Counted from the first letter of the stretch, positions 18,904 to 27,545 are shown. The stretch is 64,000 nt of DNA from Paenibacillus antarcticus (GCF_001637225.1 NZ_LVJI01000015.1:186001-250000), one strand, 5' to 3'. Translations and numbers: made by a program. The notes: a model not told the origin generated them from the letters alone.

Positions 18904-19117
18904 CGCAAACACCTCTTTAACCTTCCAATTCACTAGCGGTCGCTAGATTCCATATCCCTCTGGAATTACTTCTCTAACAGGTGATTTCGCTCGCATAACT
19001 CTCTTGAGCTCTCACGCCTTACTTACTAAAGAAAACTAGGACACAAAGAATTAAGTATCATCAAAATGATACGCTTGGGACTTCTATCAATGATCTCTCA
19101 AAAGAGATTATAGTTCT

Positions 19118-19562
19118 GTATACGATGAACCAAGGAAGTGGAGATTATTAAATTGGGGAGCCATAATAGATGGCTTTAGACGCGACGAGCTTGTTGATCT
19201 GTAGTGGCCAGACGTAGAAATAAGTAGGAATAGTAATATGGCAAACCATATTACCATTCCTACCCATATAGATAGTGGAACCGCTACACAGAAAGACACG
19301 GTATGAAAAGAAAAAGATACGATTCCATGACTTACGGCATAGTTACGTCACCCTACTCATTGAAGCGAAAGCATCTATGAAAGGAATTCAAAAGAAAATG
19401 GGGCATGCCAAGGAGAAAACTACATCTAATATATATGCTCACGTCACAAAAAAACTCAGTAGAGATACTGCTGATAAATTTAATAAGTTCTCCCCGCAAA
19501 ACATACAACAGCTGGATACTACAAAAAATCCCGTCCCCAATCCGTCCCCAAGTTCAAAATAA
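19118..19562 (+). pseudogene. Degraded tyrosine recombinase (integrase)
   Basis: The left part (from 19118) reads VYDEPRKWRLLNWGAIIDGF then RRDELVDL, a TAG, then WPDVEIS, matching in order the ALYSESRKW...GFRRGELVALEWP segment of the intact integrase at 60242. The right part (from 19275, another frame) keeps HDLRHSYVTLLIE, KKMGHAKEKTTSNIYAHVTK: the His-x-x-Arg, Gly-His and Tyr of the active site. The N-terminal half is gone and the middle is deleted or frameshifted. It cannot encode an active recombinase. Confidence 0.85.
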
Positions 19563-19631
19563 AAGGTAACTCAACCGTATTTTAAGACCTACAAAAACAA
19601 GAAAAACCCTTGATCTACAAGGGCTTTCGGA

Positions 19632-19676
19632 GATGATCTGTACTGGATTCGAACCAGTGACCCCTACCCTGTCAAG
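19632..19676. repeat. attL: 45-bp direct repeat (displaced tRNA-Val 3' half)
   Basis: Identical over 45 bp to 61768-61812; with one mismatch the match runs 49 bp. It holds the T arm, the variable region and most of the anticodon arm of tRNA-Val but no 5' half, so it is the host tRNA end displaced by integration. Confidence 0.92.
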
Positions 19677-19778
19677 GTAGGTTTTGTCTTATAACTTATT
19701 AGTCCAAAGTCATTTTCATCCTTGTATATATAGGGTTTGTAGATTTTAATTATGTTCTGTTATGATGATTTGTTGTGA

Positions 19779-19839
19779 ATTCGCGGCAAGTTTTGCGGCA
19801 GATTCGCGGCAATATTATATAGGGTTATTCGCCGCAAAC
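19779..19839. promoter_or_regulatory. Integrase arm-type sites, left end
   Basis: Four copies of a GCGGCAA-type motif lie 107-163 bp inside attL: TTCGCGGCAA (19780-19789), TTGCGGCAG (near 19793-19801), TTCGCGGCAA (19803-19812) and an inverted copy (19829-19838). Two more lie just inside attR. This paired placement suits arm-binding sites of the tyrosine integrase. The rest of 19677-20149 holds no gene that I can support. Confidence 0.6.
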
Positions 19840-20149
19840 AGCACGTCTTTTTACCAGTCATTTTGCTTGCAATCAGTTGCAACCTTTTTTGGTTAAAAAG
19901 TAACAAGGTCTTTCTTCGCCCTTACCGCCTTGATGTGAACTAAGAATGAAAAATTCCAACGGGCTCAAAGTTGAGCCGGTTAATACTTCCTCTTAACCTT
20001 TGATATTCCTCAATAAATTTTTTGATCCTTTCCGATCATCACTGCTACCATACAACTGTCTACCAGTAACCGCCCGCCTTGATTGATAACTTGTAGTTGG
20101 TTTTATAATTGCTTTTTTCGTTAATTACGCTTGTCCAACAAGGGAAGGC

Positions 20150-20311
20150 TTACCCTTCCACTAATTCATATTTGTTGCCTGTCATTATTTCGGTCCAAAT
20201 AAGTTTGCACCGATCTGGAATATCAGTCTCGCTTAGTACAATTTCTACCTCTTCTCCATCAATAATCCTGAAATGAGAACGAGTTATAAATTTTTGTTCT
20301 TTCTTTCTCAC
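20150..20311 (-). CDS. Small phage protein
   Basis: 53 residues; coding appearance is clear (THSFRIIDGEEVEIVLSE-like body, ending TGNKYELVEG). AGGAGG lies six bases before the GTG at 20311; an ATG two codons earlier abuts the RBS. Similar short proteins sit near the attachment ends of Bacillales prophages. Function unknown. Confidence 0.6.
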   Translation of the reverse strand: MRKKEQKFITRSHFRIIDGEEVEIVLSETDIPDRCKLIWTEIMTGNKYELVEG

Positions 20312-20499
20312 CCTCATCCCTCCTAATTAATACGTTGGATTATTCTGCATATCCATAGTACTCGAACCTTAACCAATTTCGTTTAAATAACATTTATTGA
20401 ACAAACCTTGAATTTTACGATTGGACTGTTAGCAAATTTTCAACTTTTACTCATAAGTAAATTATAATGCTTACCTTTTTAGATCCAGTTACTTAAAAT

Positions 20500-21669
20500 T
20501 CAACTATCATTCTCAGATGCAAAAATTTTATTCAACCAATCTGCATGTTTGTATCCAAAAATTCTATCCTCCCCTGCCGTTAATGGGTCTAGCCAATCAG
20601 CTTTCTCCTTTGCCCAAGCAATATATGCCTGCAGACTTTGCTTTTCCTCATTATTTGCTGCTAAGTTAGATCTGATCATCTCTTCAATAAATTCCCTAAT
20701 TATTTTAGCTGATTTATGATCCTGGGCCTTTTCTTCAAGCTCACTAGTTTTATTCAACTCATGCTCCTTGAGTTTCTGCAATTCATATTTTGCAATTCTT
20801 TTTTCTTCTCTGATTCTTTCTTGCTTATCGTGGTATTCATTAAATTTTTTTATATTATCAGCAGTTATAAATATCACTCCAATAATTTCGCCGATAATAC
20901 TTTCTATTTTTCTCTTTGGTGTATCGTTCCACTTCTGCCGCGGTGCATGCCATGTATCTATAAAAAGTGTCAGTTCACCCGAATAAACATAGTCATACTC
21001 AGGAATCCAAGAATATCTCCCCTTTTCTGCGTCTAGCAATTCTTTTGCTGTTTTTATATGCTCTATCCTTTTCGTGTTCTCATTAATCTCAAATTTGACT
21101 TCTACTTTTTCAATAATCACATTAATAGCACTTTCAGTAATCTTTATTGTTCCCTCCCATTGTTCTACAGTTTTTAATATGGTATCAAGAATTATTAAGG
21201 CTCTCCCAAATTGTTCATCCGATGTTTTAATATACGACCTTCTAAATTTCTTCTTTTCTAATTTTTTTTTTGCTAGTATTTCTTGAATTAATAAATGAGG
21301 GTTTTCAAGTTTATCCGGAACGACTAAGATTGAACAGTATTCTTCAATATCATTATTTATGTAATCGCAAGATCGAAAATGTGAAAAATCCATTTTTTTA
21401 TTTAATTTACGAATCCTATTAAAAAAACCATCATCATAAGAAACCACACTCGTATCAGCTCCAGTGTATTCGGGTAAACAAGGCTTATCTATTACTTTTC
21501 CTAAACGTAGTTGAAGCCAGTATCCGGGAGATGGAGTAGGAACATTCAATTTTTCGAGTTGTACTTTTATATCTTGATTAGATACACCATATTTTCCAGC
21601 AACTTTTGTCATTGGTTCATTCCATACTTCTTCAAACAAAGTAATGCGATTATATTCAATCACTCTCAT
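20500..21669 (-). CDS. HTH-domain protein with EPMTKVA signature, unknown function
   Basis: 389 residues. Residues 10-50 (LFEEVWNEPMTKVAGKYGVS ... PSPGYWLQLRLGK) match a recurrent N-terminal module in bacterial proteins of unknown function, probably helix-turn-helix DNA binding (KVAGKYGVSNQDIKVQL). The rest is highly charged, with a long predicted coiled coil near 285-345. It is the first large gene inside attL, apart from the structural operon, and its sequence is richer in A+T than the tail genes, so it is best seen as cargo. Regulation or phage defence are guesses. Confidence 0.7.
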   Translation of the reverse strand: MRVIEYNRITLFEEVWNEPMTKVAGKYGVSNQDIKVQLEKLNVPTPSPGYWLQLRLGKVIDKPCLPEYTGADTSVVSYDDGFFNRIRKLNKKMDFSHFRSCDYINNDIEEYCSILVVPDKLENPHLLIQEILAKKKLEKKKFRRSYIKTSDEQFGRALIILDTILKTVEQWEGTIKITESAINVIIEKVEVKFEINENTKRIEHIKTAKELLDAEKGRYSWIPEYDYVYSGELTLFIDTWHAPRQKWNDTPKRKIESIIGEIIGVIFITADNIKKFNEYHDKQERIREEKRIAKYELQKLKEHELNKTSELEEKAQDHKSAKIIREFIEEMIRSNLAANNEEKQSLQAYIAWAKEKADWLDPLTAGEDRIFGYKHADWLNKIFASENDS

Positions 21670-21935
21670 AACAGATCTCCTCTTAATAATATAAATTATT
21701 GATAGAAGGCTTACCTTATATTTTTAGATTTTTTAAAAATAGCTTCACGTATTCTAATATTTCATGGTTAAGAAATCGTTTACCAAATATCCAATAATAT
21801 TCCCATAAAACATCTCTCCTCATATTTTAATGCTACATAATTATTCGAGAAAAATTAATGATTTCCTGTATGGAATTTTAATTATTTGTCTTAAAATAGT
21901 ATTTTAGATAACGTAAGCAAGCCTATTGGTGCCTA

Positions 21936-22399
21936 ATGATAGAAGACCCGATTCCATGTTATAAGATTGATAACGTCCGCCGAATACGAAAAAAAGTTCC
22001 CGTATCGACGATGATCTAGATCTAATAAAGTCGTACATCGTTCATCCGCTTATCCTAACTACGTTTGAGAGGGATCATAAGATTATTAAAGACTTTGATA
22101 TATTGAAGACTCCTGACCCTTACCTTGAAGTTATTGAACAAGCCATGGACTCAGTTACGAAAGATTTGGCGGTGATTAGAAAGGGTTTTAAGGATCGTGG
22201 AATAAAGGTCTATGATGGACACCAGATGACCAACGGCGTGCATGCAGAGTATCTGTGCAGGGGATATCACGGAAAGATGCATCTACAATGGGGACTAATC
22301 AAAGCAGAGGTATTTGTATTAATGAGGAAACACTTAGGGCTTGATGTGACTAAATATATACCTAACCCCGACATGCGAAGTAATTTCGCCGAAAAATGA
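21936..22399 (+). pseudogene. Frameshifted phage protein gene
   Basis: An ATG at 21936 opens a frame (IEDPIPCYKIDNVRRIRKKV) that stops at TAG 22017. A second frame, lacking any start until a TTG at 22103, reads through HPLILTTFERDHKIIKDFDI and continues to 22399 with VTKDLAVIRKGFKDRGIKVYDG. The C-terminal 98 residues resemble a small conserved family of Paenibacillus phages. Either the gene is broken near 22015 or it starts at the TTG without a clear RBS. Confidence 0.5.
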
Positions 22400-22431
22400 C
22401 CACTTTGGCGTTATACCTTTGTGGTATTTTA
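22394..22431 (+). terminator. Terminator-like stem-loop
   Basis: AAAATGACCAC and GTGGTATTTT pair with one bulge around a loop almost identical to the one after the ligase gene at 24837-24874. Confidence 0.5.
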
Positions 22432-22518
22432 GTTGTCTTCTGGCTATAGATTCTAATAATAAAAACCAGAAAACGACTCTTTCCCCTCTATACAGTTTGC
22501 ATGATAATAAATGATGGA

Positions 22519-22593
22519 CAGTCTAATGGCACGTAGAACACCCTGCCATAACCACATCAAAAATACCCGTCAGTCCATTAGACTGACGGGTAT
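22519..22593. promoter_or_regulatory. Mutually exclusive hairpins (possible attenuator)
   Basis: A perfect 13-bp hairpin (22563-22575 with 22581-22593, loop CATTA) can be replaced by an alternative helix in which CAGTCTAATGG (22519-22529) pairs with CCATTAGACTG (22575-22585). AAAGGAGG follows at 22598-22605. No clear gene follows: the frame from ATG 22607 gives 53 residues of low plausibility. Confidence 0.4.
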
Positions 22594-22710
22594 AACGAAA
22601 GGAGGCATGAGTGAAGTATACCCAGATCGGCTAGAGTTTGTTACCAATAGGACGAACATAACCAAGGTTACTGCAGTAGAGGCTTACCGTAACCTCAGCA
22701 GTCTCTCCCG

Positions 22711-22790
22711 TAGTAATTCCTCAAATTTCAATGGAGTACACCTTACTATATGTGGAACTATAAAATAAAGATTGGGTTTAATGATAAAGA
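22711..22790. repeat. Duplicated YjcZ-type promoter region, copy A
   Basis: About 80 bp closely similar to 23161-23240, the leader of the YjcZ-type gene, including GAGGAATTACT (minus strand) and CATATAGTA. In this copy the start codon position reads ACG and no glycine-rich frame follows, so it looks like the stump of a lost sister gene. Confidence 0.6.
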
Positions 22791-22852
22791 AGATTCAGCC
22801 CTTCCTGCCTCAGTGGTCTTTTTGTGCTCAGGAAAAATTTCCTTATCTATAA

Positions 22853-22898
22853 CAAAAAAATACCCCACCTACCTATTAAGGTTGATGGGGTATTTTTA
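22853..22898. terminator. Terminator left of the YjcZ-type gene
   Basis: Arms AAAATACCCCA and TGGGGTATTTT with A- and T-runs; works for either strand. Confidence 0.7.
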
Positions 22899-23023
22899 CC
22901 GAGGTTTTCGGATTGCATAACGATGTTTCCGTATTTGTTAGGAGTAATATAATACACGTAGGGTAATTTGTAAATAGCTACTATCCGGTGCTAAGGAAAA
23001 GTTTTCTTACCAATAAAAAGGGC

Positions 23024-23161
23024 CTACCAACAGAACGCCTTAGTAATTATTACAAGCAAAATGAACAATACTAAAATTGCTCCAGTACTGCCAACTCCGC
23101 CAATTCCTCCATATCCTCCAATTCCACCAACTCCACCAATTCCTCCAACGCATCCACTCAT
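23024..23161 (-). CDS. YjcZ family sporulation protein
   Basis: 45 residues: a Gly-rich head of repeated GGIGGVGG units followed by a single hydrophobic helix (ILVLFILLVII) and a short KAFCW tail, the signature of YjcZ-type small spore proteins. GGAGG lies eight bases before the ATG. On the minus strand CATATAGTA (about 23190-23198) matches the -10 consensus CATANNNTA of the late mother-cell sigma factor SigK, consistent with expression during sporulation. Confidence 0.8.
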   Translation of the reverse strand: MSGCVGGIGGVGGIGGYGGIGGVGSTGAILVLFILLVIITKAFCW

Positions 23162-23240
23162 AGTAATTCCTCCTTTTAATTAGAATACACCTTACTATAT
23201 GGGTAAATATAAAATGAAGATTGGGTTTAATGGCAATGAA
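23161..23240. repeat. YjcZ-type promoter/leader region, copy B
   Basis: Partner of the repeat at 22711-22790; this copy drives the intact gene at 23024-23161. Confidence 0.6.
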
Positions 23241-23399
23241 AATTAATCACCTTAACCCCGCGGTTTTTTAGCTCGGGTGCGAATAAGGAATTGGACCAAA
23301 CCAAGCAATCTTAGAAGTCCAGTATTTACGGAGTTTATAGTGTAGACAAAAAAAGCCCCACCGTCCAATTATGGTTAGTGGAGTATTCAGCGATCACCC

Positions 23400-23501
23400 T
23401 TACACTTTCGCTGCTATAATTTCCTCGTATCTAATCCACTCATAGTCATCATCAAAACTTAGCTTAACTTGCTTCTCATACGAGTCACCCCATGTCACCA
23501 T
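23400..23501 (-). CDS. Very small acidic protein or gene fragment
   Basis: 33 residues (TWGDSYEKQVKLSFDDDYEW). Composition is protein-like, but the frame is closed by a TAA five codons before the ATG and there is no good RBS, so it may be a truncated gene. Confidence 0.3.
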   Translation of the reverse strand: MVTWGDSYEKQVKLSFDDDYEWIRYEEIIAAKV

Positions 23502-23664
23502 CCCACTTATAACTCGATTTTAGAAAACTCCAAACACATGAATTGTAACTGGCACGTGCTCCCGTATCGATTCGGAGGTTCGTTAATCAATGTAATTATT
23601 ATCCTATGAAGGCTTTCCAAGCAGTACGAAGAATATGTTAACTAATAAAGAACGGAGGGATTGG

Positions 23665-23868
23665 ATGAATGTGAAGGGTGAATTGCGTTTAGCCGTAGCA
23701 AGTAATCAGAAAGTCGCTGTAAGGTTGCATAATGGAGAGATAATTACCGGAGTGGCTGAAGAATTAACAACCTCTAATCGCTTGAAGATCAGAACAGAAG
23801 CAGGAACTATATGGATACCCATAGTAGATGTCGAGCATGTATCGAGGGTTATAAGTATGCTTCGTTAA
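23665..23868 (+). CDS. Small beta-rich protein, Sm/SH3-like pattern
   Basis: 67 residues. The run VAVRLHNGEIITGVAEEL then TIWIPIVDVEHVSRV resembles the five-strand pattern of Sm/SH3-like folds, but I cannot assign a family. GGAGGG lies five bases before the ATG. It precedes the DNA ligase gene by 71 bp on the same strand. Confidence 0.55.
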   Translation: MNVKGELRLAVASNQKVAVRLHNGEIITGVAEELTTSNRLKIRTEAGTIWIPIVDVEHVSRVISMLR

Positions 23869-23939
23869 ATTAGGTCACGCCATAACTTACCACCTTCATT
23901 CAGCCTCGCAAAGAGATATAATTGGATGGAGGTGATTCT

Positions 23940-24803
23940 ATGTTTATTTCCCCTATGTTGTTAGCTACGGCTCCTGAGCCATTCTCACATTCTGATTATA
24001 TATTCGAACCAAAAATAGATGGACACCGTCTGATATACTCTCAACAATCCGGAGTTGTCCGGCTTTATACACGTCACAACAATGACTGCACACAGCAATA
24101 TCCAGAGCTACACCTTCCATTTGACGATGACATTATACTTGATGGCGAAGTCGCTTGCGTGGATCCCTTGACTGGAGTATCTGACTTTGAATCAGTGATG
24201 AATCGGTTTCAGACGAGGAATAACGATAAGATACATGGACTCACAAACACTTTACCGGCCTATTATGCAATCTTTGATATCTTGCAGTATAAAGGGAAAG
24301 ACCTTCGTGGACTACCTCTGATTAAGCGTAAGGAGATACTCGCGAGTATAGAAATGCCATCGCGTAGCTTTGGTATGGTCCCACATATTAACGGTGAGGG
24401 TAAGGCTCTCTTTGAACAGATCGAGAACCGTGGTATGAAGGGTGTTGTTGGAAAGCGCAAGAACGGCACGTATGAAACCGGACGCCGCTCTGACTCCTGG
24501 AAGAAGGTAATCAACTGGACACATGCCGAGGTTTTTATCACTGGTTATCGTAAACAAGAGTTCGGTTGGTTAGCTTCAATTCCGTCTGGGACATCTGGCA
24601 AGTTGCGTCCTGCAGGTATAATTGAGTTTGGAGTTAATCCCACTCATAAGAAAGCATTTCATGGGGTTGCCCCTCAACTGGTCACGGGAGAGAATAAGGA
24701 TTTTGTATTTCTGAATCCTTTATTGAAGGCTAAGGTGCGTATGAGAAACTGGACCAAATCTGGTATGTTGAGGAGTCCGGTTTTTACGAAGTTTATTATA
24801 TAA
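23940..24803 (+). CDS. ATP-dependent DNA ligase
   Basis: 287 residues covering an adenylation domain and a short OB-fold. Motif I is EPKIDGHRL with the adenylated Lys near residue 24; motif III-like DGEVACVD (near 82), motif IV-like GVVGKRKNGTY (near 173) and motif V-like WKKVINW (near 190) follow. It seals nicks using ATP, unlike the host NAD-dependent LigA, and is the size of LigD-type or phage ligases. GGAGGTG lies six bases before the chosen ATG. No Ku gene is nearby, which argues against an end-joining operon. Confidence 0.88.
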   Translation: MFISPMLLATAPEPFSHSDYIFEPKIDGHRLIYSQQSGVVRLYTRHNNDCTQQYPELHLPFDDDIILDGEVACVDPLTGVSDFESVMNRFQTRNNDKIHGLTNTLPAYYAIFDILQYKGKDLRGLPLIKRKEILASIEMPSRSFGMVPHINGEGKALFEQIENRGMKGVVGKRKNGTYETGRRSDSWKKVINWTHAEVFITGYRKQEFGWLASIPSGTSGKLRPAGIIEFGVNPTHKKAFHGVAPQLVTGENKDFVFLNPLLKAKVRMRNWTKSGMLRSPVFTKFII

Positions 24804-24836
24804 ATAAAGAGAAAATATTTCTTCCACATAAATAGC

Positions 24837-24874
24837 AAAGACCACTTTGGCGTTATGCCTCGGTGGTCTTTTTG
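24837..24874 (+). terminator. Terminator of the ligase gene
   Basis: AAAGACCAC (24837-24845) pairs with GTGGTCTTT (24863-24871), followed by T-residues. Confidence 0.8.
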
Positions 24875-24910
24875 TATTCCAGGATATCCCCTACTCCAAC
24901 CTCTAGAAAC

Positions 24911-25264
24911 TCACTTAACATCTTCTTCCTTGATAAAGATATCACCATTCTGAATGATAACTTTGGTTTTCTCAGTAGTTTTCGTAGCGTCAGTAACTAT
25001 TTCATCCTGACTGTAGTTTGCTTCAAACTGATTTTTTTTTGCAAACAGTCCACCTTGCGTTTGAATGAAATCAGGATGGTTAGAGTCCTCAAGCAATACA
25101 GCAGGAAGCCTCTCCCCTGTAGTGTGGCTAGGATCGAAAGAACCTACTTCCACTTCACTATTTTCAACAGAACTTCCTTGAGCATTAGATGTAATTACCC
25201 CACTAAATGCAATAGTACTGATTGTCAGAATAGCTACTCCGTAAGTCATTAATTTATTTCCCAA
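24911..25264 (-). CDS. Secreted protein of unknown function
   Basis: 117 residues. A signal peptide (KLMTYGVAILTISTIAFSG, cleavage likely after SNAQ near 29) is followed by a short acidic mature chain ending in IIQNGDIFIKEEDVK. No domain recognised. It lies 19 bp downstream of another secreted-protein gene on the same strand, so the two form an operon of exported prophage cargo. Confidence 0.65.
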   Translation of the reverse strand: MGNKLMTYGVAILTISTIAFSGVITSNAQGSSVENSEVEVGSFDPSHTTGERLPAVLLEDSNHPDFIQTQGGLFAKKNQFEANYSQDEIVTDATKTTEKTKVIIQNGDIFIKEEDVK

Positions 25265-25282
25265 AGTGAATCACTTCCCTTC

Positions 25283-25864
25283 TTAAAACAATGTATGCCC
25301 ATTACCACGTATTTTAAGGGCATTAGCTGTCTTATTTACAATAATCAAGTAAATAGGGTCACTTGCTGTGCCTTGAGGGACATTTGTAAATGACATCAGT
25401 TGTGCAGTTTCTGTTATATTACCAGGAATTTGAAATACAGTACTCCTTTTTGTTCCTGATTCGTTTGCAAATTGATATGTAACATTAGCTTTGTAAGTAG
25501 TACTATCACTGGTTTGGACTACTTGTAGAGGAACATTACCGTAGGTCTGAAGTGGGAGAAAGTCTGTAGTAATAAAATTATACAAATTATTATACGTATA
25601 GCTCATATTTCTACCATCGGTAGCTCTTTGTGATACATTAGTATGATTCTTTTGAGAATTGATATAATTAGAAATTGCACCAGATGCAAATAAATCATCG
25701 TTTGCATTAGGCCCTAAATCTATTGCAATTGAGGAATGCGACGTAGTCGCCGATGTACTGTTAGCTAACGGGGAAGTTAGATTTCCGCCATCAGCTGAAG
25801 CTACACCAGCGATAGATAGTACTAGTACGGATGACATTAGTAGTGAAACGATTTGTTTTTTCAT
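25283..25864 (-). CDS. Secreted protein of unknown function
   Basis: 193 residues. A signal peptide KKQIVSLLMSSVLVLSIAGV ends with an ASA cleavage site near 24. The mature chain is Ser/Thr/Asn-rich and appears beta-structured, with no cysteines. The start at 25864 has TTGGAGG nine to ten bases upstream; the longer frame to 25921 has no RBS. Not part of the phage particle by position or strand context; likely a lysogenic-conversion gene. Confidence 0.65.
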   Translation of the reverse strand: MKKQIVSLLMSSVLVLSIAGVASADGGNLTSPLANSTSATTSHSSIAIDLGPNANDDLFASGAISNYINSQKNHTNVSQRATDGRNMSYTYNNLYNFITTDFLPLQTYGNVPLQVVQTSDSTTYKANVTYQFANESGTKRSTVFQIPGNITETAQLMSFTNVPQGTASDPIYLIIVNKTANALKIRGNGHTLF

Positions 25865-26075
25865 TAAGTATAAGCCTCCAAGTAGATTGTATTTTATGGA
25901 ACAATATATAAAACACTCCAAAATAGAAAAAGTTACACTATTTTAAAAATAATAATAGAGAACTTAAAAGATTCGGGCTTTTGAAAAACTCAAAGAACAG
26001 TTCTCGATTGGCATGGAATGCAATTTGGATTAACACGGGGCATCTGCCCCTATAGTTTCGAAGGAGGTTGTTGGG

Positions 26076-26222
26076 ATGTTAGAACAAATCTTAAGACTGT
26101 TTGGTCTCCAAGAAGCTTTAGGAGCAGAACACACGAATCGGATGTTACAACATATGACGATAGATGAAGCATCACTATTTCTTGAGGGAAAGACTGTTAA
26201 AACTGAGGAACAAAATGAATAG
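26076..26222 (+). CDS. Small phage protein
   Basis: 48 helical residues (LEQILRLFGLQEALGAEHTN). GGAGG lies nine bases before the ATG, and a GGGGC/GCCCC hairpin at 26037-26050 precedes it. It runs opposite to the lysis genes, immediately beyond their terminator. Function unknown. Confidence 0.55.
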   Translation: MLEQILRLFGLQEALGAEHTNRMLQHMTIDEASLFLEGKTVKTEEQNE

Positions 26223-26230
26223 TTATTTGT

Positions 26231-26273
26231 TCAAAAAAAAAAAAAATAGCCCTACCGACCGAAGTCAGTAGGG
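26231..26273 (-). terminator. Terminator of the prophage late operon
   Basis: CCCTAC and GTAGGG arms (26250-26255, 26268-26273), an inner GAC/GTC extension with a TTCG-type loop, and a run of 14 T on the minus strand just past the amidase gene. Confidence 0.85.
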
Positions 26274-26279
26274 ATTGGT

Positions 26280-27068
26280 TCATCCATTTTGTTTCTTCTG
26301 TCCTGAAGCTACTCGCAACTCATCTGCCAATCTACCAATCTCTTGTTTATCTGCGGCTGTCTTAGCTGCCCCCCATGCTGGCTTGAGATACTTATCAATG
26401 ATTGCATTTGTATCTTCTTTTTTCATCTTTAGTTCTTCCTTTCCTAAACACTCTAATTCATCTTTAATCATAGGTAGAAAACTCTTCTTAGCAGAAGCAA
26501 TTGTATTTCCATCTCCCCAGAAGTTTGTACCTGGACATGACTTGCTTGATTTACCTTGTGTATAATCATTTAGTCTTACACCCTTACTTGTATACCATGC
26601 ATGATAGACGATATGATCCGTATCGATGGGTATCTTTAGTCTCTCTACTAAACAAGCGTATAAGTGGATTACCGCTTGCTTCTGTGCCACTGTAATCTTA
26701 TCTACACCTTTATCAAAGTTTCCTATGATCTCAACACACAACATCCCTGTATTAGCCCCTGCCATACCTGCTGGAACCTTATTCAAGTCTCGATCCAAAC
26801 TAATTGCAATCTTGCCATCTTCAAATACCGTAATGTTTTGACCGGTTGCAGACCATCCGTTTGTATTAATGTGATAGTCCCTCATACCTTCAAGGCAGGC
26901 AAAATGATCTTGTGTTGCAATCCCTTTAAGCATTTTCCTGGTAGTGTAATTTGGACTTGCCGTGTGATGAACCTGAAGTTTATTAATAACCCTCGTGATC
27001 TTCTGTTTACTTAACCAACTACGAAATTCAGCACAATCTAGTAATAAGAATTTACCTTTGGTGATCAT
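26280..27068 (-). CDS. N-acetylmuramoyl-L-alanine amidase (endolysin)
   Basis: 262 residues. The Amidase_2/PGRP catalytic domain spans about 30-190: zinc ligands lie in QVHHTASP (His34-35 region), YHAWYTSKG (near 155) and KSCPGTNFWG (near 180). The tail (205-262) is a charged helical region, probably for wall binding. It cuts the amide bond between muramic acid and the stem peptide to release phage. It overlaps the holin stop by ATGA, and transcription ends in the strong terminator at 26231-26273. Confidence 0.92.
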   Translation of the reverse strand: MITKGKFLLLDCAEFRSWLSKQKITRVINKLQVHHTASPNYTTRKMLKGIATQDHFACLEGMRDYHINTNGWSATGQNITVFEDGKIAISLDRDLNKVPAGMAGANTGMLCVEIIGNFDKGVDKITVAQKQAVIHLYACLVERLKIPIDTDHIVYHAWYTSKGVRLNDYTQGKSSKSCPGTNFWGDGNTIASAKKSFLPMIKDELECLGKEELKMKKEDTNAIIDKYLKPAWGAAKTAADKQEIGRLADELRVASGQKKQNG

Positions 27069-27472
27069 TTCTGTTCGCCACCTTTTTGCTTGAAAATAGC
27101 TATGAACTCCCTGATCCAGTTAGGCAAAGGTAATCCAAGTCGCCCATAGTTTTCCGTGACTGATATAAGCTCGTTAGCAAGATAAAAATAAATAGATCCA
27201 ATCATGATCACATCAGTGCCCATCAATACGTCTAGCCTGTGTGCCAGGATAACAACAAGAAGCATCAGTCCCTTCTTAGCCAATCCCCAAAACCCAACTT
27301 TACTGCTAAGCCCATTACCTTCCTTAATCGATGCAGCTAGACCTGTGACATAATCGATCACGATTGCAAGAAGGAAAACTGAAATTAATTCTGACCATCC
27401 CCCTAAAAGATAAGTCCCTACCGATCCTAAAAGAGCTATACCCCACTTCAATACCAAATCCAATCTATCCAC
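27065..27472 (-). CDS. Phage holin (TcdE/holin_4 type)
   Basis: 135 residues with three hydrophobic segments (about 9-24, 28-47 with VIDYVTGL, 66-98) and a charged C-terminus ending KQKGGEQK. The DYxTG motif in the second helix is typical of the phi29/TcdE holin superfamily. It forms membrane lesions that let the following endolysin reach the wall. GGGGGAAAAGAAG-type RBS precedes the ATG. Confidence 0.88.
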   Translation of the reverse strand: MDRLDLVLKWGIALLGSVGTYLLGGWSELISVFLLAIVIDYVTGLAASIKEGNGLSSKVGFWGLAKKGLMLLVVILAHRLDVLMGTDVIMIGSIYFYLANELISVTENYGRLGLPLPNWIREFIAIFKQKGGEQK

Positions 27473-27521
27473 TTCTTTTCCCCCTATTCAATATAAATAG
27501 CCCCCATATAGTTATGAGGGC

Positions 27522-27545
27522 AAAATAAAAACACCTTCCAGGTGC
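27522..27545 (-). terminator. Terminator between tail and lysis genes
   Basis: CACCT and AGGTG arms (27532-27536, 27540-27544) followed on the minus strand by five T; a second GCCCTC-type stem lies directly beyond. Confidence 0.65.

Larger units (their letters stand above)
17849..19631. mobile_element. Decayed mobile element left of the prophage
   Basis: This stretch combines small phage-type zinc proteins, two broken frames and an integrase pseudogene whose layout copies that of the intact integrase at the right end of the prophage: integrase, terminator stem, then tRNA-Val sequence. I infer an older element that used the same tRNA. Its left boundary is not visible: I found no further tRNA-Val 3' copy to the left, so the start coordinate is only the first phage-like gene. 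Confidence 0.5.

Noticed and set aside
16800..19000. Left attachment copy for the decayed element
   Set aside because: I found no further copy of the tRNA-Val 3' sequence; the left border stays unknown.
22607..22768. 53-residue frame after the attenuator-like hairpins
   Set aside because: RBS touches the ATG and the second half is the duplicated promoter region read as protein.
23060..23161. Short-period DNA repeat that could be taken for a CRISPR array or minisatellite
   Set aside because: It is the glycine-rich coding part of the YjcZ-type gene; no spacers or leader.
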